A stretch of 64,000 nt of DNA from Pseudomonas hefeiensis (GTDB taxonomy: Bacteria; Pseudomonadota; Gammaproteobacteria; Pseudomonadales; Pseudomonadaceae), in the NCBI RefSeq assembly GCF_030687835.1, contig NZ_CP117449.1, forward strand, positions 3,472,001 to 3,536,000, in the 5' to 3' direction. Shown here piece after piece: positions 17,922 through 26,030 of the stretch. The notes below the pieces were generated by a model. That model made no database searches and was not told the DNA's origin. It saw nothing but the letters and a program-made list of their open reading frames with translations. Positions within the stretch are counted from its first letter, which is position 1, and every line of letters starts with the position of its first letter. Both the position numbers and the translations under genes were made by a program.

Positions 17922-20900
17922 GCGGTCAGGTCCCCGAGTTGCACCCGTTTAATACCGTTCTCGTCGTAGACCTTGATAGCTCGGTTGGTCATGGTCAGCC
18001 GGCCACCACCAGGGGCGGGACCGTTGAACTCTAGATTCCCGGCTTTATCCAGACGCCAGCCCTGCACACCGGCAACATAGTTGTCCGACTGCAAGGCCTG
18101 GCCGATCTTCAGCATCGTGATACTGCCGTCCTGGATGAAGGCGGAGTTCATGAACACCTGGCCGCCCTGGACCGCGAACGGCACAGAGATAGCGCCGCCG
18201 GCGATGGTGTTGACGATCGCGAAACGGTCAGCACTGACCAGGAACTGGCTTTGCAGCGTCCCGCCAACGTTTTCAATCCCAAGGCCAATGCCGGCCGCGA
18301 CATACTGCCCATTCGCGTTTACCTGCATCTTCACCGACCACATGGTGTTCAGCTTTCCGCTGGTATCCGCATAGGCTTCCGACGTTTGCTGGATGGCCGC
18401 TGAGTTTGCGCCCACCTTCACGCTCAACTGATCGATCTTGGTCGCCGTCGACGACTCGCTGGTGACCACCACCTGCGACAGCTCGGTGATGTTCGCCTCG
18501 CTGCTGCCGAGCTTTGCGTCCAGGGTGACCAACTGTCTGGCGAAAGCCTCGTCCTCCGAGGCCCTGACGCTACGCTCAGCCGCAATGGAAGCCGTGCTGT
18601 TCCAGCCGTCGATGGCGTCGTTGAGATCACCCTCCCCGTTGTCATCGCGATACGACGCACGCAGCGCTTCGAAGGCCGTGGCCTGGGCTGTGACAACCCC
18701 GTCAATTTCGGTGATATCAGCGGTGTTAGTGGCCACCTGCTGCGCCAGACCGTTTGCCGTCTCGACCGACTGGCCGACATCAATCCAGTAGGCGGCGTTC
18801 GGTGGTGGCGTATCGATCGGAACCTGGACTTTCGCCTGATAGATGCGGCCATCTCCGACAACCATTTCCCCTGGCTCATACACTTCATCCGGCTTGTAGG
18901 CCGACAACCCATCAAGCGCATCGATCTGGTCCTGAAGACCGGGAATCTTGTTGATCTCGTCCAGGATGTCCTGACCTAGTTCTGTCTCACCTATTTGACC
19001 GGCGATCATGTCGAGGATAGGACCTGCTTCCGAGCTCGACTGCCCCTGGACCCCAATCCCAACCGGATACCATGGTCCAATGTTGCCGATCCGGTCCACC
19101 AGGCGAGCCCAGAAATAGAAAGTCACCCCAGCGGCCAGGCCCAACAGGGAAAAGTCGCTTTGTGGGTATGCCAGATCAGTGAGCTTGGTCGATGCCTCCT
19201 GATCAGTGGTTGGGCCGTACCAAATCTCTGTCCGCTGGGTATCGCTCGATCCGTCGGGAAAGCCCCACTTGAGGTAAATACCAAACAGCAAGGGTGTGGC
19301 CGTCAGGAACGACACGGCCGGTGGTAGGCCATCCTTGCCGGCAAGTTCGGTCAGCACAGAGTTGCGCCAGATCGAGGAGATATCGAACGCACTCACGGCA
19401 CGGACCCGGGCAACGTAAGCACCCGCATAGATGCCCACCACGTCTACGTTGGTCGAGCCGGTGCGCTGCACCTTGATCCAGTTACCGCTGTCCTTGCGCC
19501 ATTCGATGTCATAGGCAACGGCCCCCTCAACCGCTGGCCAGCTGATTGTCATTGTGGCCACTGCCAACCCCTGAACAACAGAGGAGACCGAGGCGACTGT
19601 GACGCTCGCAGGCGCCGGGACCACGGTGATGGGGATCACGCTGATTGGCCGATCCTCGAGGCGTGCGCCGGTGTCGATGTGCGCAAACTTGCTCGGCTCG
19701 TACTGCAGAGCACTGATTTCAAAGTCGCCCTCGGTGGTGCGCTTGGTCCTCAGCACGCGATAGAGCGGAATCGCCAGGTCATCGGCATCGAGCGCCCACT
19801 GAAGCTGTGCCCGCGGCGCCTCGCTGTAGGCGACGGTAACGGTCACGGCGCGGCCGGCAACGCTCTGCACGGTGCGCCCTTCGGCGCGTCCGCCTGGCAG
19901 GTTGATAATCAGCCGATCGCCCGCCTTTGCTAGGGTGTCGCGGTCCAGGGTTACAACGCGACCGGCCACAGCCGAAATGCGCCCACCAATCTCCCGTCCA
20001 GCCAGCAGCGAGTCAGCCACTGGGATGATGTGGCCCGGGAGCGGGATCACGCCTTCCATGCCGGTCTTGAAGGTGACAGTGCGGTCCAGGTTGTTGCTCA
20101 GGATCGCCCACTTGCCCCGGCGCTGGGCCTCGGATGCGCGGGTGCAACCGATGGCGCTCAGCTCGGTTGGCCGGTCCCCGTAGCGGCGCTGGAGGTCCAG
20201 GTCCGAAAACGGAATGACGTCAGTGTCGTAGTTGTTCGACGGGTTGTCGTAGCTGACCAGGGCCCGGGTGTACCGGGTCTTCGCCGAAGCGCTGCCATAC
20301 GAGAATTTCCCCTCGATGACGTTTGCCCGGGTGAAGACGTAGTCGAAGTCCTGCGCGCGCGGCATGTCGGCCTGCATGATCAGCTGACCCTGGGCCCAGT
20401 AGGTCATCCCGCGGTAAATGCCGGAGATATCCCGCAGCAGCGTCCAGGCGTCGGCCTTGCCTTGCAGGTTCATGTCGCACAGGAAGCGTGGCTCGGTTCC
20501 GCCAAGGCCATCGGGCACAAGCTGGTCGCAGTACTGGGCAATCCGGTACAGCTCCCACTTGTCGACCATGAACGTCTTGATGCGCTTGCCCAGGCCGAAA
20601 CGGTCCTCGGTGCAAATGCCGTACGTGATCCAGGCCGGATTATTGGTCCAGGCCAGCTTCATGCTGCCATCCCAGGTGCCGGTGTAGGTGCGGCTGATCG
20701 GATCGTAGTTACTTGGAACCTGCCATTTCCTGGCCTTGCTCTTCACGGTGACGGCCGGAATGTTGGTGAACTGCTCGGCGTCGAACTCGATGTACAGCAG
20801 CGCGGTGTTCGGGTAGCGCAGCTTAGCGTCGATCACCTCAGTGAAGCCGGCGATCAGCATGGTGTCTGCGATCTTGTTGCTATTCTGGTTCGGCGTAATG

Positions 20901-21484
20901 CGGCGGACACGGATCTGCCAGCCGGTGGTTGCCTCGGGCAGGTCAACACGCTTGGAGCGCTCGTAACGGGTGGTGGTCTTGCCATCCACAGCATCGGTCA
21001 GAACTTGCTGATAGGCACCGCCGTCGGTAGCCACGTCGATGGCGTACTCGATCCGGTAGCCGCCAATGTTGCCTTGATCGTCCTGGCGCTGGAGCGCAGG
21101 CCAGGCAAAGCGGACGCGCACGGCCGAGAGCTGGGTGTTGGTGACCGAGCGGACCCATGGCGCATCACTGCGCAGCTCGATGTTCAGCGATGTCTCGTTC
21201 TCGACTGATGGAATGCCAGGGATATAGGTCTGATCGACAGACCCGGAGCGCCACTCCCACTTCACGTTCGGGAAGTTGACGTTGCCGCTGGCATCGTTGA
21301 TTGGCGTGTTGTCGAGAAAGATGTTGGCTGCAGTGGGAGCCTCCTCAAACTCGCCCTCGCCCACCGCGATCAACAGCTTGGCAATGTTCGTGGAGCGCAG
21401 GTTGTCGCTGGCCTCGGTCGGGGACTTAGGCTTCTTGTCTCCGCCTTTCGCGCCGTGAATATCGATCTTGCGTGCTGCGCCCAT
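17918..21484 (-). CDS. Tail tip host-specificity protein (gpJ-like)
   Basis: A 1,188-residue central tip protein. The N-terminal GAKGGDKKPKSPTEASDNL segment and later fibronectin-like repeats and coiled coil match lambda gpJ-type proteins, and the length is typical. It should form the distal tail tip and contact the receptor. It follows gpL, gpK and gpI homologues in lambda order. Confidence 0.92.
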   Translation of the reverse strand: MGAARKIDIHGAKGGDKKPKSPTEASDNLRSTNIAKLLIAVGEGEFEEAPTAANIFLDNTPINDASGNVNFPNVKWEWRSGSVDQTYIPGIPSVENETSLNIELRSDAPWVRSVTNTQLSAVRVRFAWPALQRQDDQGNIGGYRIEYAIDVATDGGAYQQVLTDAVDGKTTTRYERSKRVDLPEATTGWQIRVRRITPNQNSNKIADTMLIAGFTEVIDAKLRYPNTALLYIEFDAEQFTNIPAVTVKSKARKWQVPSNYDPISRTYTGTWDGSMKLAWTNNPAWITYGICTEDRFGLGKRIKTFMVDKWELYRIAQYCDQLVPDGLGGTEPRFLCDMNLQGKADAWTLLRDISGIYRGMTYWAQGQLIMQADMPRAQDFDYVFTRANVIEGKFSYGSASAKTRYTRALVSYDNPSNNYDTDVIPFSDLDLQRRYGDRPTELSAIGCTRASEAQRRGKWAILSNNLDRTVTFKTGMEGVIPLPGHIIPVADSLLAGREIGGRISAVAGRVVTLDRDTLAKAGDRLIINLPGGRAEGRTVQSVAGRAVTVTVAYSEAPRAQLQWALDADDLAIPLYRVLRTKRTTEGDFEISALQYEPSKFAHIDTGARLEDRPISVIPITVVPAPASVTVASVSSVVQGLAVATMTISWPAVEGAVAYDIEWRKDSGNWIKVQRTGSTNVDVVGIYAGAYVARVRAVSAFDISSIWRNSVLTELAGKDGLPPAVSFLTATPLLFGIYLKWGFPDGSSDTQRTEIWYGPTTDQEASTKLTDLAYPQSDFSLLGLAAGVTFYFWARLVDRIGNIGPWYPVGIGVQGQSSSEAGPILDMIAGQIGETELGQDILDEINKIPGLQDQIDALDGLSAYKPDEVYEPGEMVVGDGRIYQAKVQVPIDTPPPNAAYWIDVGQSVETANGLAQQVATNTADITEIDGVVTAQATAFEALRASYRDDNGEGDLNDAIDGWNSTASIAAERSVRASEDEAFARQLVTLDAKLGSSEANITELSQVVVTSESSTATKIDQLSVKVGANSAAIQQTSEAYADTSGKLNTMWSVKMQVNANGQYVAAGIGLGIENVGGTLQSQFLVSADRFAIVNTIAGGAISVPFAVQGGQVFMNSAFIQDGSITMLKIGQALQSDNYVAGVQGWRLDKAGNLEFNGPAPGGGRLTMTNRAIKVYDENGIKRVQLGDLTA

Positions 21485-21500
21485 ACATTCCTCCAGGCGT

Positions 21501-21522
21501 AAAAAAACCGCCTCATGGGCGG
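21501..21522 (-). terminator. Leftward terminator-like hairpin before gpJ
   Basis: CCGCC (21508-21512) pairs with GGCGG (21518-21522) and seven T follow on the minus strand. Confidence 0.6.
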
Positions 21523-21541
21523 CCTGCTTGCTGCGATATCG

Positions 21542-22132
21542 TTACTGTTTGTCTTCGGCGTAGATCGATGCGGAAATGATCATCCCGCCCCACCGGCGTT
21601 CGCCGATGCAGATCGGTACGGGGTTACCGCTGGCCGTGGTGTTCTTGGCACTGCCGAAGGCATAGGACGGTGCGTTCTCGGGGGAAGCGCTGGTCTTGAG
21701 GCCAGAGGCTTGGGGGCTGAGCATCTGGATTACACCACCGGCGACGAGAGCAATACCGACTGGCGCCAGCGCCTGGAAGCCAGGGATAAACGACGCGGCA
21801 ATTAATACTGCGCCGATGATGGTCTGGAGAAGCCCGGCGCGCTTGCTGCCAGAAATCACAGGGACAATCCTGATTTCTTCGGTACCGCCCAGCGCGAACT
21901 CTTTCTCGGCCACGTTCTTCCGATTGCGGAAAATGGCAAACCGCATTCCTCTCCGCTCAAGATCCTTGATGGCCGTCTCGAAGCCTTCAATTGTGCATTT
22001 CAGCGCCTTGAAGGCCTCACCTACCGATTTACTACCAAGCTCGCGCCGGTGAACCCTGCCAAACAATTTGATCAGCGGCCCCGACAGCAGGATTGTCGTC
22101 ATTGCGTGAGAGGTAGCATTTATGGCAGCCAT
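21542..22132 (-). CDS. Tail assembly protein (gpI-like)
   Basis: A 196-residue protein with the hydrophobic Gly/Ala-rich middle (FIPGFQALAPVGIALVAGGV) and C-terminal GNPVPICIGERRWGG typical of lambda gpI. GGAG precedes the ATG at 22132. It is separated from gpK by the moron island. Confidence 0.85.
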   Translation of the reverse strand: MAAINATSHAMTTILLSGPLIKLFGRVHRRELGSKSVGEAFKALKCTIEGFETAIKDLERRGMRFAIFRNRKNVAEKEFALGGTEEIRIVPVISGSKRAGLLQTIIGAVLIAASFIPGFQALAPVGIALVAGGVIQMLSPQASGLKTSASPENAPSYAFGSAKNTTASGNPVPICIGERRWGGMIISASIYAEDKQ

Positions 22133-22147
22133 GATTTCTCCGGGCAT

Positions 22148-22170
22148 AAAAAAGCCGCCCTGAGGCGGCT
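22148..22170 (-). terminator. Leftward terminator after the lipoprotein moron
   Basis: AGCCGCC and GGCGGCT pair around CTGA (22153-22170), with six T following on the minus strand. Confidence 0.75.
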
Positions 22171-22187
22171 TGATGTTGTTGTTCGCT

Positions 22188-22532
22188 TTACAGGCAGCTT
22201 CTCACCGCCTGCTCCATATCGCTTCGCCCATAACCTGGCGCCCAGGCCATGCGCTGGTACAGCTTTACAGCGCTGCCCTTAGACGTCTTGCGGATACTCA
22301 ACAGTTCGTCGGTCATGTTGTTGGTCGCGGCGATCAGCCGATAGCCATGCTCCGTTTCGGACAGGGTCACGTCGCTGCGCGCGTCCTGCCATCTCGGGAG
22401 AACGCAAAGCGCGTACCGCTTCGGGTCCTTCCCCGTACTGGCCGAAATGCTGGGATCCTTCGACTCCAGTTCGCCAGGGGAAACACACCCCGCCAGCAAA
22501 GCAATAGCTACCGCGCCTACGAACAATCTCAT
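22188..22532 (-). CDS. Small lipoprotein in the tail operon
   Basis: A 114-residue protein with a lipoprotein signal peptide and LLAGC lipobox near residues 12-16. The start at 22532 follows AGGAG. It is not a tail component of lambda-type phages. Prophage lipoproteins at such places can block superinfection (inference only). Confidence 0.65.
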   Translation of the reverse strand: MRLFVGAVAIALLAGCVSPGELESKDPSISASTGKDPKRYALCVLPRWQDARSDVTLSETEHGYRLIAATNNMTDELLSIRKTSKGSAVKLYQRMAWAPGYGRSDMEQAVRSCL

Positions 22533-22572
22533 GGGGTCACTCCTGTGGAAGATGGCCACAAGGTATCAGAAA

Positions 22573-22599
22573 TGAAAAAGCCCAGCGGGTGGGCTGGGC
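22573..22599 (-). terminator. Leftward terminator in the moron island
   Basis: GCCCAGC (22580-22586) pairs with GCTGGGC (22593-22599), with a T-rich tail on the minus strand after the proline-rich small gene. Confidence 0.7.
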
Positions 22600-22606
22600 T
22601 TGATGT

Positions 22607-22753
22607 TCAATCCTTTTTAGGGGTCGGCGCCGGAGGTGGAGCCTTAGGGGGCTGAGGCGGTAATACGCTTCTAGTCCGATCAGGATTAACGTTCATTCCA
22701 TCATTAACGTGCTTGCGCTCCAAGATCATTGGACGCCCATTTTGATCATTCAT
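22607..22753 (-). CDS. Small proline-rich protein
   Basis: A 48-residue protein ending in a proline-rich stretch (PPQPPKAPPPAPTP). It is coupled by a 4-bp overlap to the membrane protein upstream. Unrecognised. Confidence 0.5.
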   Translation of the reverse strand: MNDQNGRPMILERKHVNDGMNVNPDRTRSVLPPQPPKAPPPAPTPKKD

Positions 22754-23352
22754 TTCGGTTTCCCCTGCGGCTCTAGAAATTCGACCCATTGAACATCAGT
22801 ATTTGCAACCATGAGGAACGATACTCCGTCCTGAGGCTTAGCATCCTCACCAACGATCCATGTTGGGTACTGCATAACAAAATGTCCATTTTCTGGCTCT
22901 GCAGGCCATGCGTATGGATACCCCATGAGCCTACGTCCATCTTTGAGATTCAGCACAATTCCGCGATCGGAAAATCGTAGGAAGGCGAACCTCCATTCGC
23001 CAACAGATGCCCTCGAGGTAAGGCCAACCCGTCGAGCTAATTTATAGAGCAAGTCATGCTGGGAAAGATAGGCCAACGAGAGGCCAAGGATTATTGCCAG
23101 CGCGAGTGACCATGTGGTGGCGACATTTGTTGTCCAGGCACCGAACGAATGCCACTGTCCCGCCCACAGAGCGACTCCAGCAATCACGTCGACAATGAAT
23201 TTGATCGACGCAGTACAAATCAAGGCCTGAATCACCTGCTCAAACTGTGCGGGTTTTTTCGCATCTGCCAACCAATAGAAAACGACTGTCGCCAGAAATC
23301 CGGGCAAAAGCGCCTGTAAGACCGGTAATAGCTTTCCTGCAACGTCTTCCAT
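22750..23352 (-). CDS. DUF6338-like membrane protein (moron)
   Basis: A 200-residue protein with N-terminal membrane helices (LLPGFLATVVFYWLAD), a central membrane pair and a C-terminal soluble part, resembling DUF6338. It pairs with the small gene at 22607. Lambda-like phages have no such gene between gpK and gpI, so this is probably an inserted accessory gene. Confidence 0.65.
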   Translation of the reverse strand: MEDVAGKLLPVLQALLPGFLATVVFYWLADAKKPAQFEQVIQALICTASIKFIVDVIAGVALWAGQWHSFGAWTTNVATTWSLALAIILGLSLAYLSQHDLLYKLARRVGLTSRASVGEWRFAFLRFSDRGIVLNLKDGRRLMGYPYAWPAEPENGHFVMQYPTWIVGEDAKPQDGVSFLMVANTDVQWVEFLEPQGKPK

Positions 23353-23488
23353 ACTGGCGATCTCTGAGTGAGTCCCTCGAGCATAGCGTCAGGCTGTTGG
23401 GATATCCAGCATGGACGAAAGCCCAGTAACTGGATTGGATCCCATCGTAGTAGCGTTGTGCCTCCAAACCAAACGAGGCGGTACCGCT

Positions 23489-23743
23489 ATGGCGCGAGTA
23501 ATCGAAGAAACAGTCCAGTACCTGAAAAAGACACCAAAGACCGTCCTGGGTGGCGCCGTCTGGGACACGCTTTACCAGATATCAAGCACTGTTCCGGTAT
23601 CAGGAATCTATCGTTGCGAAGGATGTGGTGATGAGATCACCTCGAACAAGGATGACCGCTTCCCCCCTCAAAACAAACATCAGCACACCAACACAAAAAA
23701 AGTTGAGTGGCGCCTGATCGTCGAAACCCAAACCAAAGGTTAA
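23489..23743 (+). CDS. Small CxxC-containing protein (moron, opposite strand)
   Basis: An 84-residue protein with GIYRCEGCGDE followed by an HQH segment, a possible zinc site. It reads against the late operon, so it can be expressed from the prophage. The start is uncertain; the frame is open to 23411. Unrecognised. Confidence 0.55.
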   Translation: MARVIEETVQYLKKTPKTVLGGAVWDTLYQISSTVPVSGIYRCEGCGDEITSNKDDRFPPQNKHQHTNTKKVEWRLIVETQTKG

Positions 23744-23824
23744 AGGATTTCCCCAGTCCTTCGCCTGCAAGCCCAAGGACTGGGATTGCGCCAATTTCGG
23801 CGCGTTTATGACCTGGAGGTCAAT

Positions 23825-24070
23825 GTGGCATACCAAGTAAAACCTTTCGAACAAGGCGTCCTGATGGCTCTGGCATCTTTAACCTATGCTCTCAAAAAAT
23901 CCCCGGGCTTTGATGGAGCGGCCCTTGATGCCGCCGCTAAATTTTTCACAGAAGTGCCTGCCAGCGGATGCGCTGAAGGAGAAGCGTTTGATGCTTATGA
24001 GTGGCCGCTGAGCGTTGTCCAAAAAAGCGCAGCGGACATCGAAAAACTGCTGGAGAACAAAGGGAATTAA
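23825..24070 (+). CDS. Small hypothetical protein (moron, GTG start)
   Basis: An 81-residue protein. GGAGG five bases before the GTG at 23825 decides the start. It follows the CxxC protein and ends at a rightward terminator, so the two form a small expression unit. Unrecognised. Confidence 0.6.
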   Translation: MAYQVKPFEQGVLMALASLTYALKKSPGFDGAALDAAAKFFTEVPASGCAEGEAFDAYEWPLSVVQKSAADIEKLLENKGN

Positions 24071-24081
24071 CCCTTGGTTAG

Positions 24082-24112
24082 CCGCCAGACCGGTTCGCCG
24101 CTGGCGGTTTTT
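24082..24112 (+). terminator. Rightward terminator of the moron pair
   Basis: CCGCCAG (24082-24088) pairs with CTGGCGG (24101-24107), followed by TTTTT. Confidence 0.8.
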
Positions 24113-24165
24113 GCTTCTGATTCGATCACGCCTTTCATATATTTGTCCCGTGCGGCCATGCCGCT

Positions 24166-24930
24166 TCATGTGGTTGGTTGTGCATCTTTGTGCCTGAGAA
24201 TCAGGCGCGTTCGGTCGAGCCATGGCCCGCCAAAAACGATGATCTCGCCCGGGCGGCCGTACAGGTGGTGCAGCAGGAACGGCCCGGGGCCGAAGGTCTC
24301 GGAATCCTCGCCGGGCAACCCCGGGTCTGAACCAAGGAATATCCCGGCATGGTTTGGGTAAACCGTCCGGCCAACCTCCATCACGATCATATCGCCGCGC
24401 TGTGGCTGGTCGACCCGGTAGAAGCCGGCGGCCTCATAGTTCGCCTCGTAAAGACTGGTGTTGTCCTTGCTCTCCCACCAGCCGTCGGCACGCTTGAAGG
24501 CTTCGAACTCAAGCCCCCACTCGCGCTTGTACCAGTCGGCGCAGACTTGCCAGCAGTCCCAGGCTCCGTGGACGAAGGGTCGCTTCAGCAGCGGCGTCTC
24601 ACCGGTGGGCACCACCGTCCGCAGGTCGCCTTCCGGCCAGCTCAGGATGTGCCAGGGCATTGCTGTGGCTTCGCACATCGCCAGGTCTCGCGGTGACGGC
24701 CGGCTGGTGGCGTCCGGGTGAGAGTGAACGATCCCGATCACCTCGCCCAAGTCCTCCGCCGCGGCGTAATCCTCTGGAGCGATGCAAAACTCCTCGTTCG
24801 GCTCGGTCGCGATGTTCTTGCAGGGGAAGTACTGCTGCTTTCGGCCCAGGGCCAGCAGAAGACCGCAGCACTCTTTCGGGTACTCGGCCGCTGCATGAGT
24901 CTGGATCGCGGTCAAGATGTGTTTGCGCAT
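24166..24930 (-). CDS. Tail tip assembly protein (gpK-like, JAB + NlpC/P60)
   Basis: The 254-residue protein has an N-terminal JAB/MPN metalloprotease-like domain (Glu20, VHSHPD with His69 and His71, SPRD) and a C-terminal NlpC/P60 domain with GAWDCWQVCADWY (catalytic Cys) and NHAGIFLG (His). This two-domain layout is that of lambda gpK. ATG at 24930 fits; it follows gpL by two bases. Confidence 0.9.
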   Translation of the reverse strand: MRKHILTAIQTHAAAEYPKECCGLLLALGRKQQYFPCKNIATEPNEEFCIAPEDYAAAEDLGEVIGIVHSHPDATSRPSPRDLAMCEATAMPWHILSWPEGDLRTVVPTGETPLLKRPFVHGAWDCWQVCADWYKREWGLEFEAFKRADGWWESKDNTSLYEANYEAAGFYRVDQPQRGDMIVMEVGRTVYPNHAGIFLGSDPGLPGEDSETFGPGPFLLHHLYGRPGEIIVFGGPWLDRTRLILRHKDAQPTT

Positions 24931-24932
24931 GG

Positions 24933-25682
24933 TCAGCTCCGGGCGATCAGGGAAACGGCAGGGAATCCACCGAAGGGCAAGGCGTTGCCTTCGCCGAAGC
25001 GCGGGATGCAGCCGCGACCCAGCGTGGCGTCGCACTCATCCAACTCAGGGTTATCCGTGACCGCACCGTCTTTCGTCACGTAGGGTCCGGTGTAGCCGCA
25101 ATTTGGGCCGCGATAGCCCCCAGTGAGGCACCAATGACAAAGCGTTGTGGCCTGTCGCCCGATGGACTCACCGCCCACGTCGCCCGGGCTGGCAAGCTCC
25201 CAGGTAACCGTCTCCCCGTCCTCGTTCGTTTTCTGGTCGATGTACCAGACCTCGATCGTCTCCTGAGTTGGGTCTGCCTGCGGATTGCCGCCGGGGAAGT
25301 TCTCAGCATCCAGGTAAGTGCCCAGCGTGTGCCGCATGGTCAGTTTGAACTCGAGCAGGTCGTCGAAGGCCAGGCACAAGGCTGTGATCCGGCCATTGAC
25401 GTTGCCCACCGACAGCGTTGGGCGAACCGCCGTGCCGTCGCCGTTGGATTCGATACCGTCAATCTGCATCGGCCAGGCGCTGTACTCGTTGCCCTGCCAG
25501 TAGATCGGCTTGGCCGGCAGCTCATCGGCGGCGGCGCCGGCGGCGATCAGCTCGGCCTCGGTGTGCGGGATAGCGTGCCCATGGAAGCGCAGGATGTCCG
25601 CACCGTAGTCGGAGCCGTCCAATTCGAAGAGCAGCACTTCGCTGCCAGGTTCGAGAACCTGGATGTCACTGATCAGCGGCAT
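24933..25682 (-). CDS. Minor tail protein L (gpL-like)
   Basis: A 249-residue tail tip protein with four cysteines in a C-terminal cluster (CHWCLTGGYRGPNCGY and CDATLGRGC), which in lambda gpL bind an iron-sulfur cluster. It sits between gpM and gpK homologues. Confidence 0.9.
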   Translation of the reverse strand: MPLISDIQVLEPGSEVLLFELDGSDYGADILRFHGHAIPHTEAELIAAGAAADELPAKPIYWQGNEYSAWPMQIDGIESNGDGTAVRPTLSVGNVNGRITALCLAFDDLLEFKLTMRHTLGTYLDAENFPGGNPQADPTQETIEVWYIDQKTNEDGETVTWELASPGDVGGESIGRQATTLCHWCLTGGYRGPNCGYTGPYVTKDGAVTDNPELDECDATLGRGCIPRFGEGNALPFGGFPAVSLIARS

Positions 25683-25691
25683 GGTTGCCCC

Positions 25692-26030
25692 TTATGGTTG
25701 GAAGGCCCGGTTGAATGTGGCCGTAAGCTTGAAGACCCCTCCCCCGACGGGGGTTGGAGTAGGGTTCACGCAGGAAAACAGGCCAAGCTGACCCAGCGGC
25801 GTCGTCCAGAGAAAAGCCTTGGCGCCGGCATGGCGGTCGAGAAAGTCCATGATCTCCTGCACCCTGGCGCGAGACCCGGTGTAGGTGATCGGATAGGAGT
25901 CTTCTTTGTTGTTCGGCCCGTCGCCGGCGATCTGCTTGTAGCCGTCGCCGAACTGCGCGGTGCGCACCCGATAGGTGATATCGGGTGCGTCTCCGTGCTG
26001 GGTGGGCCAGGTGAACGTTTCGATAGCCAT
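25692..26030 (-). CDS. Minor tail protein M (gpM-like)
   Basis: A 112-residue protein starting MAIETFTWPTQHGDAPDITY, typical of gpM/distal-tail proteins, and adjoining the tape measure stop at 26030. It should link the tape measure to the tail tip. Confidence 0.85.
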   Translation of the reverse strand: MAIETFTWPTQHGDAPDITYRVRTAQFGDGYKQIAGDGPNNKEDSYPITYTGSRARVQEIMDFLDRHAGAKAFLWTTPLGQLGLFSCVNPTPTPVGGGVFKLTATFNRAFQP

